Origin: a bacterium | Lineage (GTDB): Bacteria > Desulfobacterota > Binatia > HRBIN30 > CADEER01 | Length of the DNA stretch: 64,000 bases | Assembly (NCBI GenBank): GCA_030430165.1 | Contig: JAUIGL010000001.1 | Coordinates: 148,348-212,347, forward strand | Direction of reading: 5' to 3' | Shown: positions 16,313-25,288 of the stretch, piece by piece | Position numbering within the stretch: the first letter of the stretch is position 1 | How the letters are laid out: every line of letters begins with the position of its first letter | Program-made: the position numbers and the translations under genes | Notes under the pieces: generated by a model | Told to the model about the DNA's origin: nothing | Seen by the model: only the letters and a program-made list of their open reading frames with translations | The model's database searches: none

Positions 16313-17296
16313 TCAGGCTCCACCCGATGGGTAGTTGCCCGGGGTGTTCCCGGTCCACCGCTTGAACGCCCGCGAGAACGTCGTCGAATCCGCGAAACCG
16401 AGCAGGAAGGCGATCTCCTTGATCGCGTATCGCCCTTCGCGCAGGTAGCTGCAGGCGAGCTCGACCCGGGATTCGCGAAGCAGCGCTCGGTAGGTGGTCC
16501 CTTCCTCGCCCAACAGCCGGTGCAGGTGCCGCTTGCTCAGACCGAGCTGGCTGGCAACGGTTGCCTCGGTCGGCCCGTCGGGCAGGCTTCGCAGCAATTC
16601 CTGGCGCACTCGGGCGGCGACAGTTGCCTGGTCGAGAGCCTCGAGCTGACGAGCCATGATCTCGTCGTTCTGATGGGCGATGGTTGCGTTGGCGTCGGGC
16701 AGCGGTCGCCCGGCATCCGTTCGCGAATACTCGAGGCGGTTCTCCGGTGCGCCGAAGTGAACGCGACAGCGAAACTTCTCGGCGAATCGCTCCGCCTCCC
16801 GCGGGGCTGCGCGGCGCAACCGCACGGCCTCGGGCTGGACGTGCCATTCGCCGGTCAGAAACCTGGCCATCCTCACGATCAGCAGGGCGAAGGCGTCGAT
16901 CGATGCGTCGGCAGGATGATGATCTTCGTCGACAGGAATGACGAAACGCACCTGGTCCGTGTCGCCCTCGAAGCGAGGTAGCGCGCCGCTGGTTACGAAA
17001 CCGTGATAGCGAACGATCCGCTTGAGGGCCGCCTCGAGGGTAGGGCTGGCGAACAAGCTGAACGTCAGCGCCCCAAAAGTGTTCGGCGTGACGTGGCGCG
17101 GTACCACCAATCCGAAGCACGGGTCGCCGGTCGCATCTACCGCCAGATGCCACAGCTGGGTGACGGCAGGTTGGGGGACGCGAATCTCCGGGTTGAGGAT
17201 CGCCTCCGCCGGGACTCCGGCCTCGCGAGCGACCTCTGCCCCGGCAACCCCTTGCGCGTCCAGCGCGCGAATGATCGCGTGCACCCAGTTGCCCAT
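16313..17296 (-). CDS. AraC-family transcription regulator (arabinose-binding-like N-domain)
   Basis: 327 aa from the ATG at 17296; another ATG at 17329 would add 11 residues and is equally possible. Residues 1-200 match the N-terminal domain of OruR/ArgR-type AraC regulators (IIRALDAQG, REAGVPAEAI, DPCFGLVVPRHV, SLFASPTLEAALKRIVRYH). The C-terminal double helix-turn-helix is clear: VASQLGLSKRHLHRLLGEEGTTYRALLRE and then IKEIAFLLGFADSTTFSRAFKRWTGNTPGNYP. It is divergent from the lipoprotein gene at 17562, its most obvious target; the chimeric ORF and binding protein downstream are on its own strand. Confidence 0.9.
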   Translation of the reverse strand: MGNWVHAIIRALDAQGVAGAEVAREAGVPAEAILNPEIRVPQPAVTQLWHLAVDATGDPCFGLVVPRHVTPNTFGALTFSLFASPTLEAALKRIVRYHGFVTSGALPRFEGDTDQVRFVIPVDEDHHPADASIDAFALLIVRMARFLTGEWHVQPEAVRLRRAAPREAERFAEKFRCRVHFGAPENRLEYSRTDAGRPLPDANATIAHQNDEIMARQLEALDQATVAARVRQELLRSLPDGPTEATVASQLGLSKRHLHRLLGEEGTTYRALLRESRVELACSYLREGRYAIKEIAFLLGFADSTTFSRAFKRWTGNTPGNYPSGGA

Positions 17297-17561
17297 GGTG
17301 GACGTCGGTGAACCAGCGTTCTGCCCCATCCCGAAGACACCAAGCAAGGAATGTCTCGTTCGGCAAGTGATTCGGCCGAATGGGCATGCACGCGGACCTT
17401 CGGCGGGTGCGAGCGCGAAGCTAAGATCACCGCCGACACCAACGGGCAACTCGGGTTTGAGCGGTTGGCGCTACCAACCGGCGGCTACAACCCGGGATCG
17501 GGAAGCGAGCTTCAAGTGCAACGAGGGCGGCCGCGCGGCCGGATCGAATCGGAGGTGGAGC

Positions 17562-19046
17562 ATGACCAGAGCTTTGCGAATTGGCGTCTTGGGTTTCGCG
17601 GGGATGCTCGCTGCCGCAGGGTGCGGCGACGGGGACGACGACGGGGCGGCGACGACGGGTGACGCCCGATCCTTTCTCCACGAGTCGTCCTGGCCGGTGC
17701 CGACGTCGGATACATGGCGCTCGAGCTCGGTTGCCCGAGGCGGTCTCCCCGCCGACGTGCGAAGCGAGGATCTCATCGCAAGCAGCGCCGCCCTCGGAGC
17801 CGTGCCGATCTTCTCGCTCACCTACTCGAACGACACTCTGTTCGTACTGGGGGGGAACCCGTTCCTTCTCGAGCTGTTCACATTGGCACAGGCCAACACC
17901 CCGCCGACGCGCGATCCGTCCGTTTTGCTCGAGCTGGTCGAGAACTTCGTCGCGAACAGTGCGGTCGACCCCTATGTGGCCAAGGTCGACGCGACGACGA
18001 TGGCAGTGGAGATCCTCGAGCTGCCCAAGGGGGACACGCCGAACTACCCAGGCGGGTTGGTCGCTCACCGGAACGGCTTCTTGTACGCAGCGGCGACGGC
18101 GACCCTGCACGAGATCGATCCCGACGATTTCCGAATCGTCCGCTCTCTCGCCCTACCGCTCGACGGCGAGAGGCCCGGCTCGACGATCTACAACAGTCTG
18201 CAGATCTCGACGCGGAACGGCGACCTGTTCCTCAAAACTGGAACCCAGGCACCGACCGGGATGATCGTCAGCGTCGATGTCGATCGTTTCGAGGTCCGCG
18301 ACACGATCGTGGCCGAGCTCGGAACGGCACGGCTGACCACGGCGATGCAGGATGGAGTCGAGTTCATCTACATACCGGGTGAGACGGAGACGCTGCGGTT
18401 CGAGGTCACCGACGATGGATTCGAGCTGGATGCCGATTGGTCCAAGACCTACCTGGTCGACGGCGACGGGACGACTCCAGGGGTCGGCGTCTTGAATATG
18501 GGCAACGCCAATGCGGTCCTCTTTCCCAACAACAACACGGTGCTCTACGGCGTATCCGCGCCTTTGGGGCTGTTCTCTCAATCCACCATCGACGATACGG
18601 CGCTTCCGCGCAGCGTGAACGCCACCGGCACCTCGGCGCCGGGAGGCAGCTTCACCATGGTCACCGGGAATCCGGTCGAGTCGGGGACCGTCGTCGCTCA
18701 GGACAGTGTCAACGGCCGACTCGCGGCCTGGAGGGTCGGGCAGGGCGGTTCATTCGAGAGACTCTGGGAAACCAGCGATTTCAGCGCCGCGGTCGGCTCT
18801 GCGATGGTGGTCGAGACCGACCGCCTCTACATCGACGACCGGGTTTGTCCGGACGAGACCCAGACCGGCTGCACTCTGTTCCTGGTGGTGCTCGATCTGA
18901 GCAACGGCGAAGAGCTCGCCCGCGTCGAAGTCGCAGGCAGCACCGCGACTCTGTCGCACATCATGGTGAGCGACGACGCCGTCTACCACATCGCTTCCGA
19001 AGGCGGGTTGCCTCGGGGATTCATCACCAAGGTGTCGGCGAGGTGA
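17562..19046 (+). CDS. Secreted lipoprotein with beta-propeller-like repeats
   Basis: 494 aa. The ATG at 17562 follows GGAGGTGGAG; the longer upstream frame is not coding. The signal ends in a lipobox (GMLAAAGCGDGDDD). The body consists of repeated strand-rich segments such as DPYVAKVDATTMAVEILELPK, GMIVSVDVDRFEVRDTI and NGRLAAWRVGQGG, suggesting a propeller of the type that reads out as parameter-then-value sheets. Four Cys occur late (CPDETQTGC). No catalytic motif is seen and I do not recognise a family. Divergence from the AraC regulator suggests that this gene is AraC-controlled. Confidence 0.6.
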   Translation: MTRALRIGVLGFAGMLAAAGCGDGDDDGAATTGDARSFLHESSWPVPTSDTWRSSSVARGGLPADVRSEDLIASSAALGAVPIFSLTYSNDTLFVLGGNPFLLELFTLAQANTPPTRDPSVLLELVENFVANSAVDPYVAKVDATTMAVEILELPKGDTPNYPGGLVAHRNGFLYAAATATLHEIDPDDFRIVRSLALPLDGERPGSTIYNSLQISTRNGDLFLKTGTQAPTGMIVSVDVDRFEVRDTIVAELGTARLTTAMQDGVEFIYIPGETETLRFEVTDDGFELDADWSKTYLVDGDGTTPGVGVLNMGNANAVLFPNNNTVLYGVSAPLGLFSQSTIDDTALPRSVNATGTSAPGGSFTMVTGNPVESGTVVAQDSVNGRLAAWRVGQGGSFERLWETSDFSAAVGSAMVVETDRLYIDDRVCPDETQTGCTLFLVVLDLSNGEELARVEVAGSTATLSHIMVSDDAVYHIASEGGLPRGFITKVSAR

Positions 19047-19140
19047 GCGACAGATCCTGGCGAAGGTGATGGGATCGCGCCCCTGTCGCTCGTCGAGCCG
19101 ATGAAGGGGCCGAAATCGCCTGACTGATTCGAGCAGGGGG

Positions 19141-19177
19141 GAGCCAAGCCCGCTCCATTTCCTCGGAAGCTTGGCTC
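19141..19177. terminator. Inverted repeat between the lipoprotein and DUF6502 genes
   Basis: GAGCCAAGC (19141-19149) and GCTTGGCTC (19169-19177) pair perfectly over 9 bp with a 19-nt loop. It lies 95 nt after one stop and 35 nt before the next start, so it may be a terminator or an operator. Confidence 0.4.
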
Positions 19178-19211
19178 GGAAACTGCAGCGGTTTGGGTTA
19201 GAATTCCCAAA

Positions 19212-20057
19212 GTGGCTCAATCCCCAAGAGTTCGACTCGCGGCTGCTTGCCGCCGTTTGCTGAGGCCCCTGGTGCGGATTCTGCTCCGCAATGGGTTGGC
19301 GTACAGCGACTTTGCGGAAGTCGTGAAGCAGGTCTACAGCGACGTCGCTCGCGAAGACCTGGCGCAGCTTCGTGGCCGGGTGACGGACTCGCGGGTGGCG
19401 ATCGTCACCGGGCTGACGCGCAAAGAGGTAAAACGGCTGCGCGAGCTCGGCGACGAGGGGTACGAAAGAGTCTCGTGGGGCGGGGCGAACCGGGCTACGC
19501 GCGTGTTGTCCGGCTGGCACCGCGATCCCGACTTTACAGACGACTCGGGCGCCCCCAAGGACCTGTCGATGAGCGACGCCGAGCGCGGTTTCCCGGCTTT
19601 GGTGCGCCGCTACAGCGGCGATATGCCGGTGAGTGCGATGTTCGAGGAGCTCGAGCGTGTCTCGGCCGTGCGCCGCACGCGTGGTGGAAAGGTGCGGGTG
19701 CTGAAGCGCGCCTACGTGCCGGAATCGGGTGCGGCGGAAGGCGTCCGCATGCTCGGATCGGCGACGCACGACTTGTTGTCGACGATCGACCACAACCTGT
19801 CGCGTGGACCAGAGCAGCAGCCGTACTTCCAGCGTGTGGTGTTCGACAATCGACTCGATCGCGCGGCCCTGCCGCTGTTTCGTCGTCTCACCGCCGAGCA
19901 TGCCCAGAAGCTGCTCGAGCTGCTCGACGACTGGATGGAGGCGCATGCCGTACCCGCCGGACGAGAGGGCGACGGGAGAAGTGTGCGTGCAGGTGTGGGA
20001 GTTTATTTTTTTCAGGACCCCGAAGGGGAACCCGGTAGCTCGGAGGGCGAGGGATGA
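19212..20057 (+). CDS. DUF6502 family protein
   Basis: 281 aa with a GTG start. The N-terminal half has a helical wHTH-like pattern: LVRILLRNGLAYSDFAEVVKQVYSDVARED, then SRVAIVTGLTRKEVKRLREL, then RVLSGWHRDPDFTD. This is characteristic of DUF6502, a family that I expect to bind DNA. The C-terminal half is helical and ends in a Gly/Glu tail. It overlaps the start of the DUF5666 gene by 4 nt; these two families commonly sit together, so they are likely one operon. Confidence 0.8.
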   Translation: MAQSPRVRLAAACRRLLRPLVRILLRNGLAYSDFAEVVKQVYSDVAREDLAQLRGRVTDSRVAIVTGLTRKEVKRLRELGDEGYERVSWGGANRATRVLSGWHRDPDFTDDSGAPKDLSMSDAERGFPALVRRYSGDMPVSAMFEELERVSAVRRTRGGKVRVLKRAYVPESGAAEGVRMLGSATHDLLSTIDHNLSRGPEQQPYFQRVVFDNRLDRAALPLFRRLTAEHAQKLLELLDDWMEAHAVPAGREGDGRSVRAGVGVYFFQDPEGEPGSSEGEG

Positions 20058-21229
20058 TCAGTAGAACACGGCGGCTGATGGTTGCCGGCGCATTTGCGGC
20101 CGCGTTGCTCGGCGTCGCCTGTGGTGGCGGCGGCTTCGGCTCGGTGGGAATCGAAGGCACCGGGATCGTCTCGAGCTTCGGTAGCGTCTTCGTCAACGGC
20201 ATCGAGCTCTCGACCGAGGACACCGAGTTCGTCTTCAACGGGATGCCCGCGACCGAAGAAGACCTGCGCGTCGGCGACGTCGTGTCGTTCACCGGCGTGC
20301 AGCGGGATGGCTATGTGCAGGCGACGCGGATCGAGTTCGATCGCTTCGTCGACGGCCCGATCGAGCTGCTCGACATCGAAGACGGCGTCGGAACGCTGGT
20401 CGCCCTCGGGCAGACGGTGCGAATCGACAGCACCACGCGCTTCATCAATGTCGCGCTCGAGGACTTGAGTGTCGGCGACTTGATTGCGGTCAGCGGACTG
20501 CTCGACGGCGACAACGTGCTCCAGGCCACCTCGCTGCAGCGCGGCCCCGAGTTCGTGCCGGATGTAACGCCGATCGACATCGAGGGATTCATCGTCGAGC
20601 GCGAAAGCGGCGCGGGGCAGTTTCGCGTCGCCGGTCTGACCGTCGAATACGGCCAGGCCGAGGTGCGCGAGGAAGCCGGACCGCTGGCGGTCGGCGCCTT
20701 CGTTCAGGCTGCCGGCACGCAAGGCGCCGATCCCGACGACCCGATGGTCGCCACATTGGTCGTCACTCGTTCGCGCAGCGTCGGCAGCAATGGCGGGGGG
20801 GCTTCGGTCGAAGCCTTGGTCACCGACTTCGCCGGGCTCGGCGACTTCCGCCTCAATGGTCAGAGCGTCGACGCGACGGCGGCGACTCGCACCGACGATT
20901 CCGGCCTGCCGGTGGTCGAGGGTTCGAGGGTGATCGTGCGAGGTCGAGTCCGCGGCGACGTCCTGGTTGCGGATACCTTGTCCCTGGTGCCCGAGGCGGA
21001 CATCGTGCTGACGTCGACGGTTGGTGCGGTCGACGTCGCGGCAGATTCCCTACTGTTGGGCGGGCAAACCGTCCGGGTGACCGCTTCCACCATCTATCTG
21101 GATTCGAGCGCGGCCGCCGACCGCACGTTTCGTCTCGACAGTGTCGCCGTTGGCGACCATGTCTCTGTCGCTGGGTACGAGGGCCAAGCCGGCGACTTGG
21201 TGGCGACCCGACTCGAAAGACTGGACTGA
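20054..21229 (+). CDS. DUF5666-domain secreted lipoprotein
   Basis: 391 aa; the start overlaps the DUF6502 stop (ATGA). LLGVACGGGG is a lipobox. The chain is built of several OB-like DUF5666 units of about 65 residues, each with a vGDxVxvxG-like phrase: LRVGDVVSFTGVQRDG, LSVGDLIAVSGLLDGD, AVGAFVQAAGTQ, VVEGSRVIVRGRVRGD and VAVGDHVSVAGYEG. Function unknown; such proteins are exported and may bind carbohydrate or other ligands. A perfect hairpin follows the stop. Confidence 0.85.
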   Translation: MISRTRRLMVAGAFAAALLGVACGGGGFGSVGIEGTGIVSSFGSVFVNGIELSTEDTEFVFNGMPATEEDLRVGDVVSFTGVQRDGYVQATRIEFDRFVDGPIELLDIEDGVGTLVALGQTVRIDSTTRFINVALEDLSVGDLIAVSGLLDGDNVLQATSLQRGPEFVPDVTPIDIEGFIVERESGAGQFRVAGLTVEYGQAEVREEAGPLAVGAFVQAAGTQGADPDDPMVATLVVTRSRSVGSNGGGASVEALVTDFAGLGDFRLNGQSVDATAATRTDDSGLPVVEGSRVIVRGRVRGDVLVADTLSLVPEADIVLTSTVGAVDVAADSLLLGGQTVRVTASTIYLDSSAAADRTFRLDSVAVGDHVSVAGYEGQAGDLVATRLERLD

Positions 21230-21234
21230 ACACT

Positions 21235-21267
21235 GAGGGCCCGTTGCTCGGGAAGCAACGGGCCCTC
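21235..21267 (+). terminator. Perfect hairpin terminator after the DUF6502-DUF5666 pair
   Basis: GAGGGCCCGTTGCT (21235-21248) and AGCAACGGGCCCTC (21254-21267) form a 14-bp perfect stem with a 5-nt loop, 6 nt past the stop. No T-run follows. Confidence 0.75.
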
Positions 21268-21559
21268 CGGGAAGCCGCACGCGCGCTAGGGAGATCGCCC
21301 GCGCGCGGGGGGACGCTTACGGGTCGATCGCCAAGCCGTTGATCGGGAGCCCCGGACGTCTTGGTGTTTTGCTCCTGAACATCGGTTTTTCCCTCCCGCA
21401 ACGGGAACTTTTTGCGAGGCCAGGTGCCGCCGTCGGGGCTTCGCCTTGGGGCCCGTGTCTCCGGACGCTTGACATCGTCGCTTGGAATTGGGAATTATTT
21501 CCCAATTCGAACAACTGGGTTCTTTTTGTCGATCGAAACGAAGCGGACGGAGGTACTGT
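21268..21559. other. Regulatory intergenic region upstream of the DUF4331 gene
   Basis: Together with the hairpin this is a 330-base gap without a gene. Its last 100 bases hold the promoter and palindrome listed next; the first 190 bases show nothing I can name. Confidence 0.5.
21469..21508 (+). promoter_or_regulatory. Promoter with TTGACA box and perfect GAATTGGGAA palindrome
   Basis: A consensus -35 box TTGACA lies at 21469-21474. The -10 region at the usual distance is AT-rich (GAATTATTT) and is covered by the inverted repeat GAATTGGGAA (21485-21494) / TTCCCAATTC (21499-21508) with a TTAT spacer. An operator across the -10 suggests repression of the DUF4331 gene 50 bp downstream. The AT-rich palindrome stands out from the GC-rich surroundings. 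Confidence 0.55.
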
Positions 21560-22882
21560 ATGAGCTTACGCAAGGTGCTGGTTCTGGTTCTGGTTGCGGG
21601 GGTAGCGTTGCTGGCTAGCCCGGTTTGGTCTGCGGATCATGGCGACGGCCCGGCCGTTCAGGCCGACCCAGCCGCAGACATCAACGACCTGTTCGTCTGG
21701 ATGTCGCCCGACGCCAGCAAGGTGCACATGGTGCTCTCGGTCTTTCCCAACGCGACCGAGGGCGCGCGCTTTTCGGACAGCGTCCAGTATGTGTTCCATG
21801 TCGGCAGCGGGCCACAGTTCGGCGCCGTCGAGGACAGCGGCGAAATCGTCTGCATCTTCAACTCGGCGCAGGATATCCAGTGTTGGGCCGGTGACACCTC
21901 GGTGATGGGAGATGCGAGCTCGCCTGCGGGGCTGATGTCGAACGACGGCCGCTTGCGCGTCTTCGCCGGCATGCGCAACGACCCGTTCTTCTTCAATCTC
22001 TCGGGATTCGTTGCCACGACGTCGACCGTAGTCGGCGCCGCCGGTGGTCTCACCTTCGACGACGCGGGCTGTCCGGCGCTCGACTCCGGTACGTCGACGG
22101 CTCTGGTGACACAGCTCATGACGGAGCCGGGGGGCGATCCGGCGATTGACGACTTCGCCGGGGCCAACGTGTTGGCGATCGCAATCGAGATCGACAAGTC
22201 GCTGGTGACGCAGGACGGCTCGATCCTCGGAGTGTGGGCGAGCACCAACCGCAGCGTTGGGGCCAGTGCATGTGTCGGTGACGCCGATCGCGACGGCGAG
22301 GTCAGGATTCACGAGCTGGTGGTTGCCGTGAACAACGCGCTGCGCGGCTGTGAGAGTGCCTCTCCGCCGGTGCTCGGGCTGCAGATCGAGCGCATGGGTC
22401 GCTCAGCGATCAATACCGCCGTGGTCGATCCGTTCTTTGCCGATCCGGCGGAGCACGGGCGAATCCAGGACGCGTACAACGCGGCCAACGACTCAACCGC
22501 CTGGGCCGATCTCTTTGCCGGTCGCATGGCGGGCAATCTCGCGATCCTCGATTCGCTCGATACGGACTGCGGCAACCAGCTCTTGGCCGGAGCCGATCCC
22601 GTAGAGGGGCGCTACGACGGGCTCGCCGGCGTGCTGGCGGACGACCGTCTCTTCGTCAACACCGACTCGGGCGACTGCCAGCAGTACCTGGCGGTCGAGG
22701 GGAACGCGTTGGGTATCACCAACAGCGACTGCGGCGGACGCACGCCGTTGCACGACACAGTCGACACCTCGTACTCGGTGCTGGCAATCGGTGCTCTCAC
22801 CGGAGTCGGTGACGGGGTCGATGAGGACGGCGACGCGGCTGCCTCTCTCGGCACCTTTCCGTTTCTGGCCGACCCGAGCTGA
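21560..22882 (+). CDS. DUF4331 family secreted protein with an internal dockerin-like unit
   Basis: 440 aa; the ATG at 21560 follows GGAGGTA. The signal peptide ends VWSA-DHGDGP. SADHGDGPAVQADPAADINDLF is the diagnostic DUF4331 opening, and LQIERMGRSAINTAVVDPFF is its second conserved segment. Between these, at residues ~237-265, one calcium-loop-like unit (CVGDADRDGEVRIHELVVAVNNALRGC) is inserted where other members have a plain linker. DUF4331 proteins are exported and of unknown function. It is paired with a TPR protein 14 bp downstream, an arrangement usual for the family. Confidence 0.85.
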   Translation: MSLRKVLVLVLVAGVALLASPVWSADHGDGPAVQADPAADINDLFVWMSPDASKVHMVLSVFPNATEGARFSDSVQYVFHVGSGPQFGAVEDSGEIVCIFNSAQDIQCWAGDTSVMGDASSPAGLMSNDGRLRVFAGMRNDPFFFNLSGFVATTSTVVGAAGGLTFDDAGCPALDSGTSTALVTQLMTEPGGDPAIDDFAGANVLAIAIEIDKSLVTQDGSILGVWASTNRSVGASACVGDADRDGEVRIHELVVAVNNALRGCESASPPVLGLQIERMGRSAINTAVVDPFFADPAEHGRIQDAYNAANDSTAWADLFAGRMAGNLAILDSLDTDCGNQLLAGADPVEGRYDGLAGVLADDRLFVNTDSGDCQQYLAVEGNALGITNSDCGGRTPLHDTVDTSYSVLAIGALTGVGDGVDEDGDAAASLGTFPFLADPS

Positions 22883-22896
22883 GACGAGGCCCGGCC

Positions 22897-24111
22897 ATGA
22901 CGAAGAAGCGAGCTATGTCTTTCGCGAGGGCAGCTGCGGTTGCAGCTGCCCTCGTGTCGGTACAGTTGCAAGATGCGGTCGCCGCGGTGAGTTATCTCAC
23001 GACTTCGCCACGCATCGCGATCGCCAACCTGGACGCGCAGATCGAAGGCTTGCAACGCCGCGCTGCAAGCGAGTCGGACTGTCCGAAGAACGCGTCGGTC
23101 GAGATCGAGCTCATCGAACGCCTGACCTTCCGCGCCCGCATTCGCAGCCGCTTCGCCGACTCGAGGGAAGCGCTGCAGCGGTCGCGGGTGCTCGTTCGCT
23201 GTTTGCCGAACGACCAACGAGCCAGCCTCAGTCACGCCGCCGTGCTGGTTCATTTCCACCGCTTCGACGAAGCGCTCGCCATCGCCGATCGTCTGGTCGA
23301 GGATGGAACGGCCCCGCAGCGGGTGCGCAACCTCAGGGCACAGGCGCTGCACGGACTCGGTCGTTTCGGCGAAGGTCTCGCCCTGCGGCGAGAAGAGGTT
23401 GCCAGACATGCAACCCCGCGCAGCCTCGGCGGGCTGGCGGTGCTGCTCGGCGATATGGGGCGGGTCGATGAAGCGGAAGAGCTCTTCGCCCGCGCGATCG
23501 GCGAGTACCGCGATGTGTCGCCGATTCCACTCGCCTGGCTCGAGCACTCGCGCGGGCGCATGTGGATGCGATTGGACCAAGCAGATCGAGCCGCTGCGGC
23601 GTTTCAGCGATCCCGCGATCTGCTCCCGGATCTCCTCGCCAGCTCTGGGCTGCTCGCCGAGATCCGATTCGAACAGGGCAACGCCGGCTACGCCATCGGC
23701 GAGCTGCGTCGCTTGGCGACGCTGTCGGACGATCCCGACTACGCGGCCCATCTTTCGCGGATGTTGCTCGCCGAGGGCAGGGTGGAAGAGGGCGAGCGGT
23801 GGAGAACGGTAGCCGCGGACGGCTTCGTGGCGCTCATGCTCGAAGCGCCGGAGATGTACGCCGATCACGCCGCGGAATTCTGGCTCGCCGCTGGCGCCGA
23901 TCCACGTCGCGCGATGCACGCCGCCGCCGTCAACCTCGCGGCGCGTCGCACTCCCGGCGCGATCGAGCTATTCGGCAATGCCCTGCGCGCCGACGAGGGT
24001 GCGCCGGAGGTTTGCGGCGGGGCGCTCGCTTCGGCAACGGCCCTCGCCGCCTGCCGAGACGCGCTCGAGCCGTCGCTGGCCAAGGCGAGCCCTCGAGCAG
24101 CTTTCGAATGA
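22897..24111 (+). CDS. Secreted TPR-repeat protein partnered with DUF4331
   Basis: 404 aa with signal peptide (residues 1-30). Helical repeat pairs with the TPR pattern are clear, for example GRFGEGLALRREEVARHATP, LLGDMGRVDEAEELFARAIGEY and LDQADRAAAAFQRSRDLLP. Four Cys late in the chain may form disulfides. It begins 14 bp after the DUF4331 stop and is probably a periplasmic scaffold or partner for it. It is convergent with the methyltransferase gene, leaving 10 bp between stops. Confidence 0.75.
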   Translation: MTKKRAMSFARAAAVAAALVSVQLQDAVAAVSYLTTSPRIAIANLDAQIEGLQRRAASESDCPKNASVEIELIERLTFRARIRSRFADSREALQRSRVLVRCLPNDQRASLSHAAVLVHFHRFDEALAIADRLVEDGTAPQRVRNLRAQALHGLGRFGEGLALRREEVARHATPRSLGGLAVLLGDMGRVDEAEELFARAIGEYRDVSPIPLAWLEHSRGRMWMRLDQADRAAAAFQRSRDLLPDLLASSGLLAEIRFEQGNAGYAIGELRRLATLSDDPDYAAHLSRMLLAEGRVEEGERWRTVAADGFVALMLEAPEMYADHAAEFWLAAGADPRRAMHAAAVNLAARRTPGAIELFGNALRADEGAPEVCGGALASATALAACRDALEPSLAKASPRAAFE

Positions 24112-24121
24112 TCCGCGGCGG

Positions 24122-25144
24122 TTACAGCGCGATGCGCGCGACTTTGAGCGGCGACCTCCCGTCGGAGCTCGGGAAGTCCTCGCCGGGCCGCACGACGTCG
24201 AGGGATCGAATCGGCCGGCCGTGTTTTTGCGCGCACCGTCGCAGTACGCCGTGCCAGTCGGACTCGTCGACCTCGGCGACGTTGTTGGTGCAGTAGATTG
24301 CGCCACCGTCGGCGACGCAGGCAAGGGCGGGCTTGAGGAGACTCTGGTAGTCGCGGATCAGATCGACGACCCCAAAGGGGCTTTTCGCGCGCGGCGGTGG
24401 ATCGAGCAACACCAGGTCGAATCGTTCGCGCTCGACCCTCGGGAACGGCGGCAGGCGCCGGCCGCGGTCGACCGGGGGCTGGCGAACCCCGGCGAGCTGG
24501 CGCAGCGCGGGAAAGACGTCGCTGCGCAACTCCTTGGTTCGCTTGGCGACATCGTTCAGTCCGGCATTGGAGCGGCCGATGGCGAGGCTGGATGCGGCGA
24601 AGTCGACGTTGAGGACGCGGCACGCGCCTGCTACCGCGGCGGCCACACCGGCGCCGCAAGTGTAGGCGAAGAGATTGAGCATCGACTTGCCGTCGGCCTC
24701 CGTCATGATCGCCCGGCGCGTCGTGCGCAGGTCGAGAAACAGCCAGGGGTCGTTGCCGCGATGCCGCGCCTTGATTTGGAGCTGCACTCCGTGCTCGCGC
24801 ACGATGCGTGTCTTGTCGGCGATCACCTGTTGGATTTCGCTGAGCCGGTTGCGCACCCGCGATCCGGGCTCGCTGCGATCGTTGTAGACGAGGCTCAGGT
24901 CGGGGTGTGCCTGTTCCAATACCCGGCGCACGGCCGTCACCGCGTCGTCCGACAGCGGACGATGAAAGGTCTGTAGAAGGGCGAGGTCGCCGTAGCGGTC
25001 GAGGGTAGTGCCGGGCGCACCTTCCTGGCTGCCGTGCAGCATGCGGTAGCAGTCCGTTCGCTCGCTGGCGAGACGATGCGCCAGCGCAATGCGCCGGTCG
25101 AGCGCGCCGCCGAGAGCCCGCTCGAGCGTCGATGCGTCGGTCAT
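24122..25144 (-). CDS. RlmI/RlmK-like 23S rRNA (cytosine-C5) methyltransferase without PUA domain
   Basis: 340 aa. The RlmI central EEHD-type segment is present (TDCYRMLHGSQEGAPGTTLDRYGD), then the SAM domain: FLDLRTTRRAIM, SMLNLFAYTCGAGVAAA, RVLNVDFAASSLAIGRSNAGLN and LVLLDPPPRAKSPFG in place of the common LDPPSFARSK. The usual ~75-residue N-terminal PUA domain is missing, so the RNA target may differ from that of E. coli RlmI. It has no clear ribosome site. Convergent with the TPR gene. Confidence 0.8.
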   Translation of the reverse strand: MTDASTLERALGGALDRRIALAHRLASERTDCYRMLHGSQEGAPGTTLDRYGDLALLQTFHRPLSDDAVTAVRRVLEQAHPDLSLVYNDRSEPGSRVRNRLSEIQQVIADKTRIVREHGVQLQIKARHRGNDPWLFLDLRTTRRAIMTEADGKSMLNLFAYTCGAGVAAAVAGACRVLNVDFAASSLAIGRSNAGLNDVAKRTKELRSDVFPALRQLAGVRQPPVDRGRRLPPFPRVERERFDLVLLDPPPRAKSPFGVVDLIRDYQSLLKPALACVADGGAIYCTNNVAEVDESDWHGVLRRCAQKHGRPIRSLDVVRPGEDFPSSDGRSPLKVARIAL

Positions 25145-25288
25145 GGGTGCGGTTCGAGAGTCAGTGAGGCGGTGTGGAACCCGTCACGCCGGTTGTGCTG
25201 TCGGGGCTAGTCTTGCTCGATCCGCGACCTTTCGGCGATCTCCGTGCGTGTGTAACGCCGGGGGGTGTGGAGATCAAGGTGGCCGGGG

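Noticed and set aside
15534..16334. Plus-strand frame over the chimeric remnant
   Set aside because: It contains a translation of the antisense of the domain X segment; the minus frame preserves both family sequences and synonymous substitutions.
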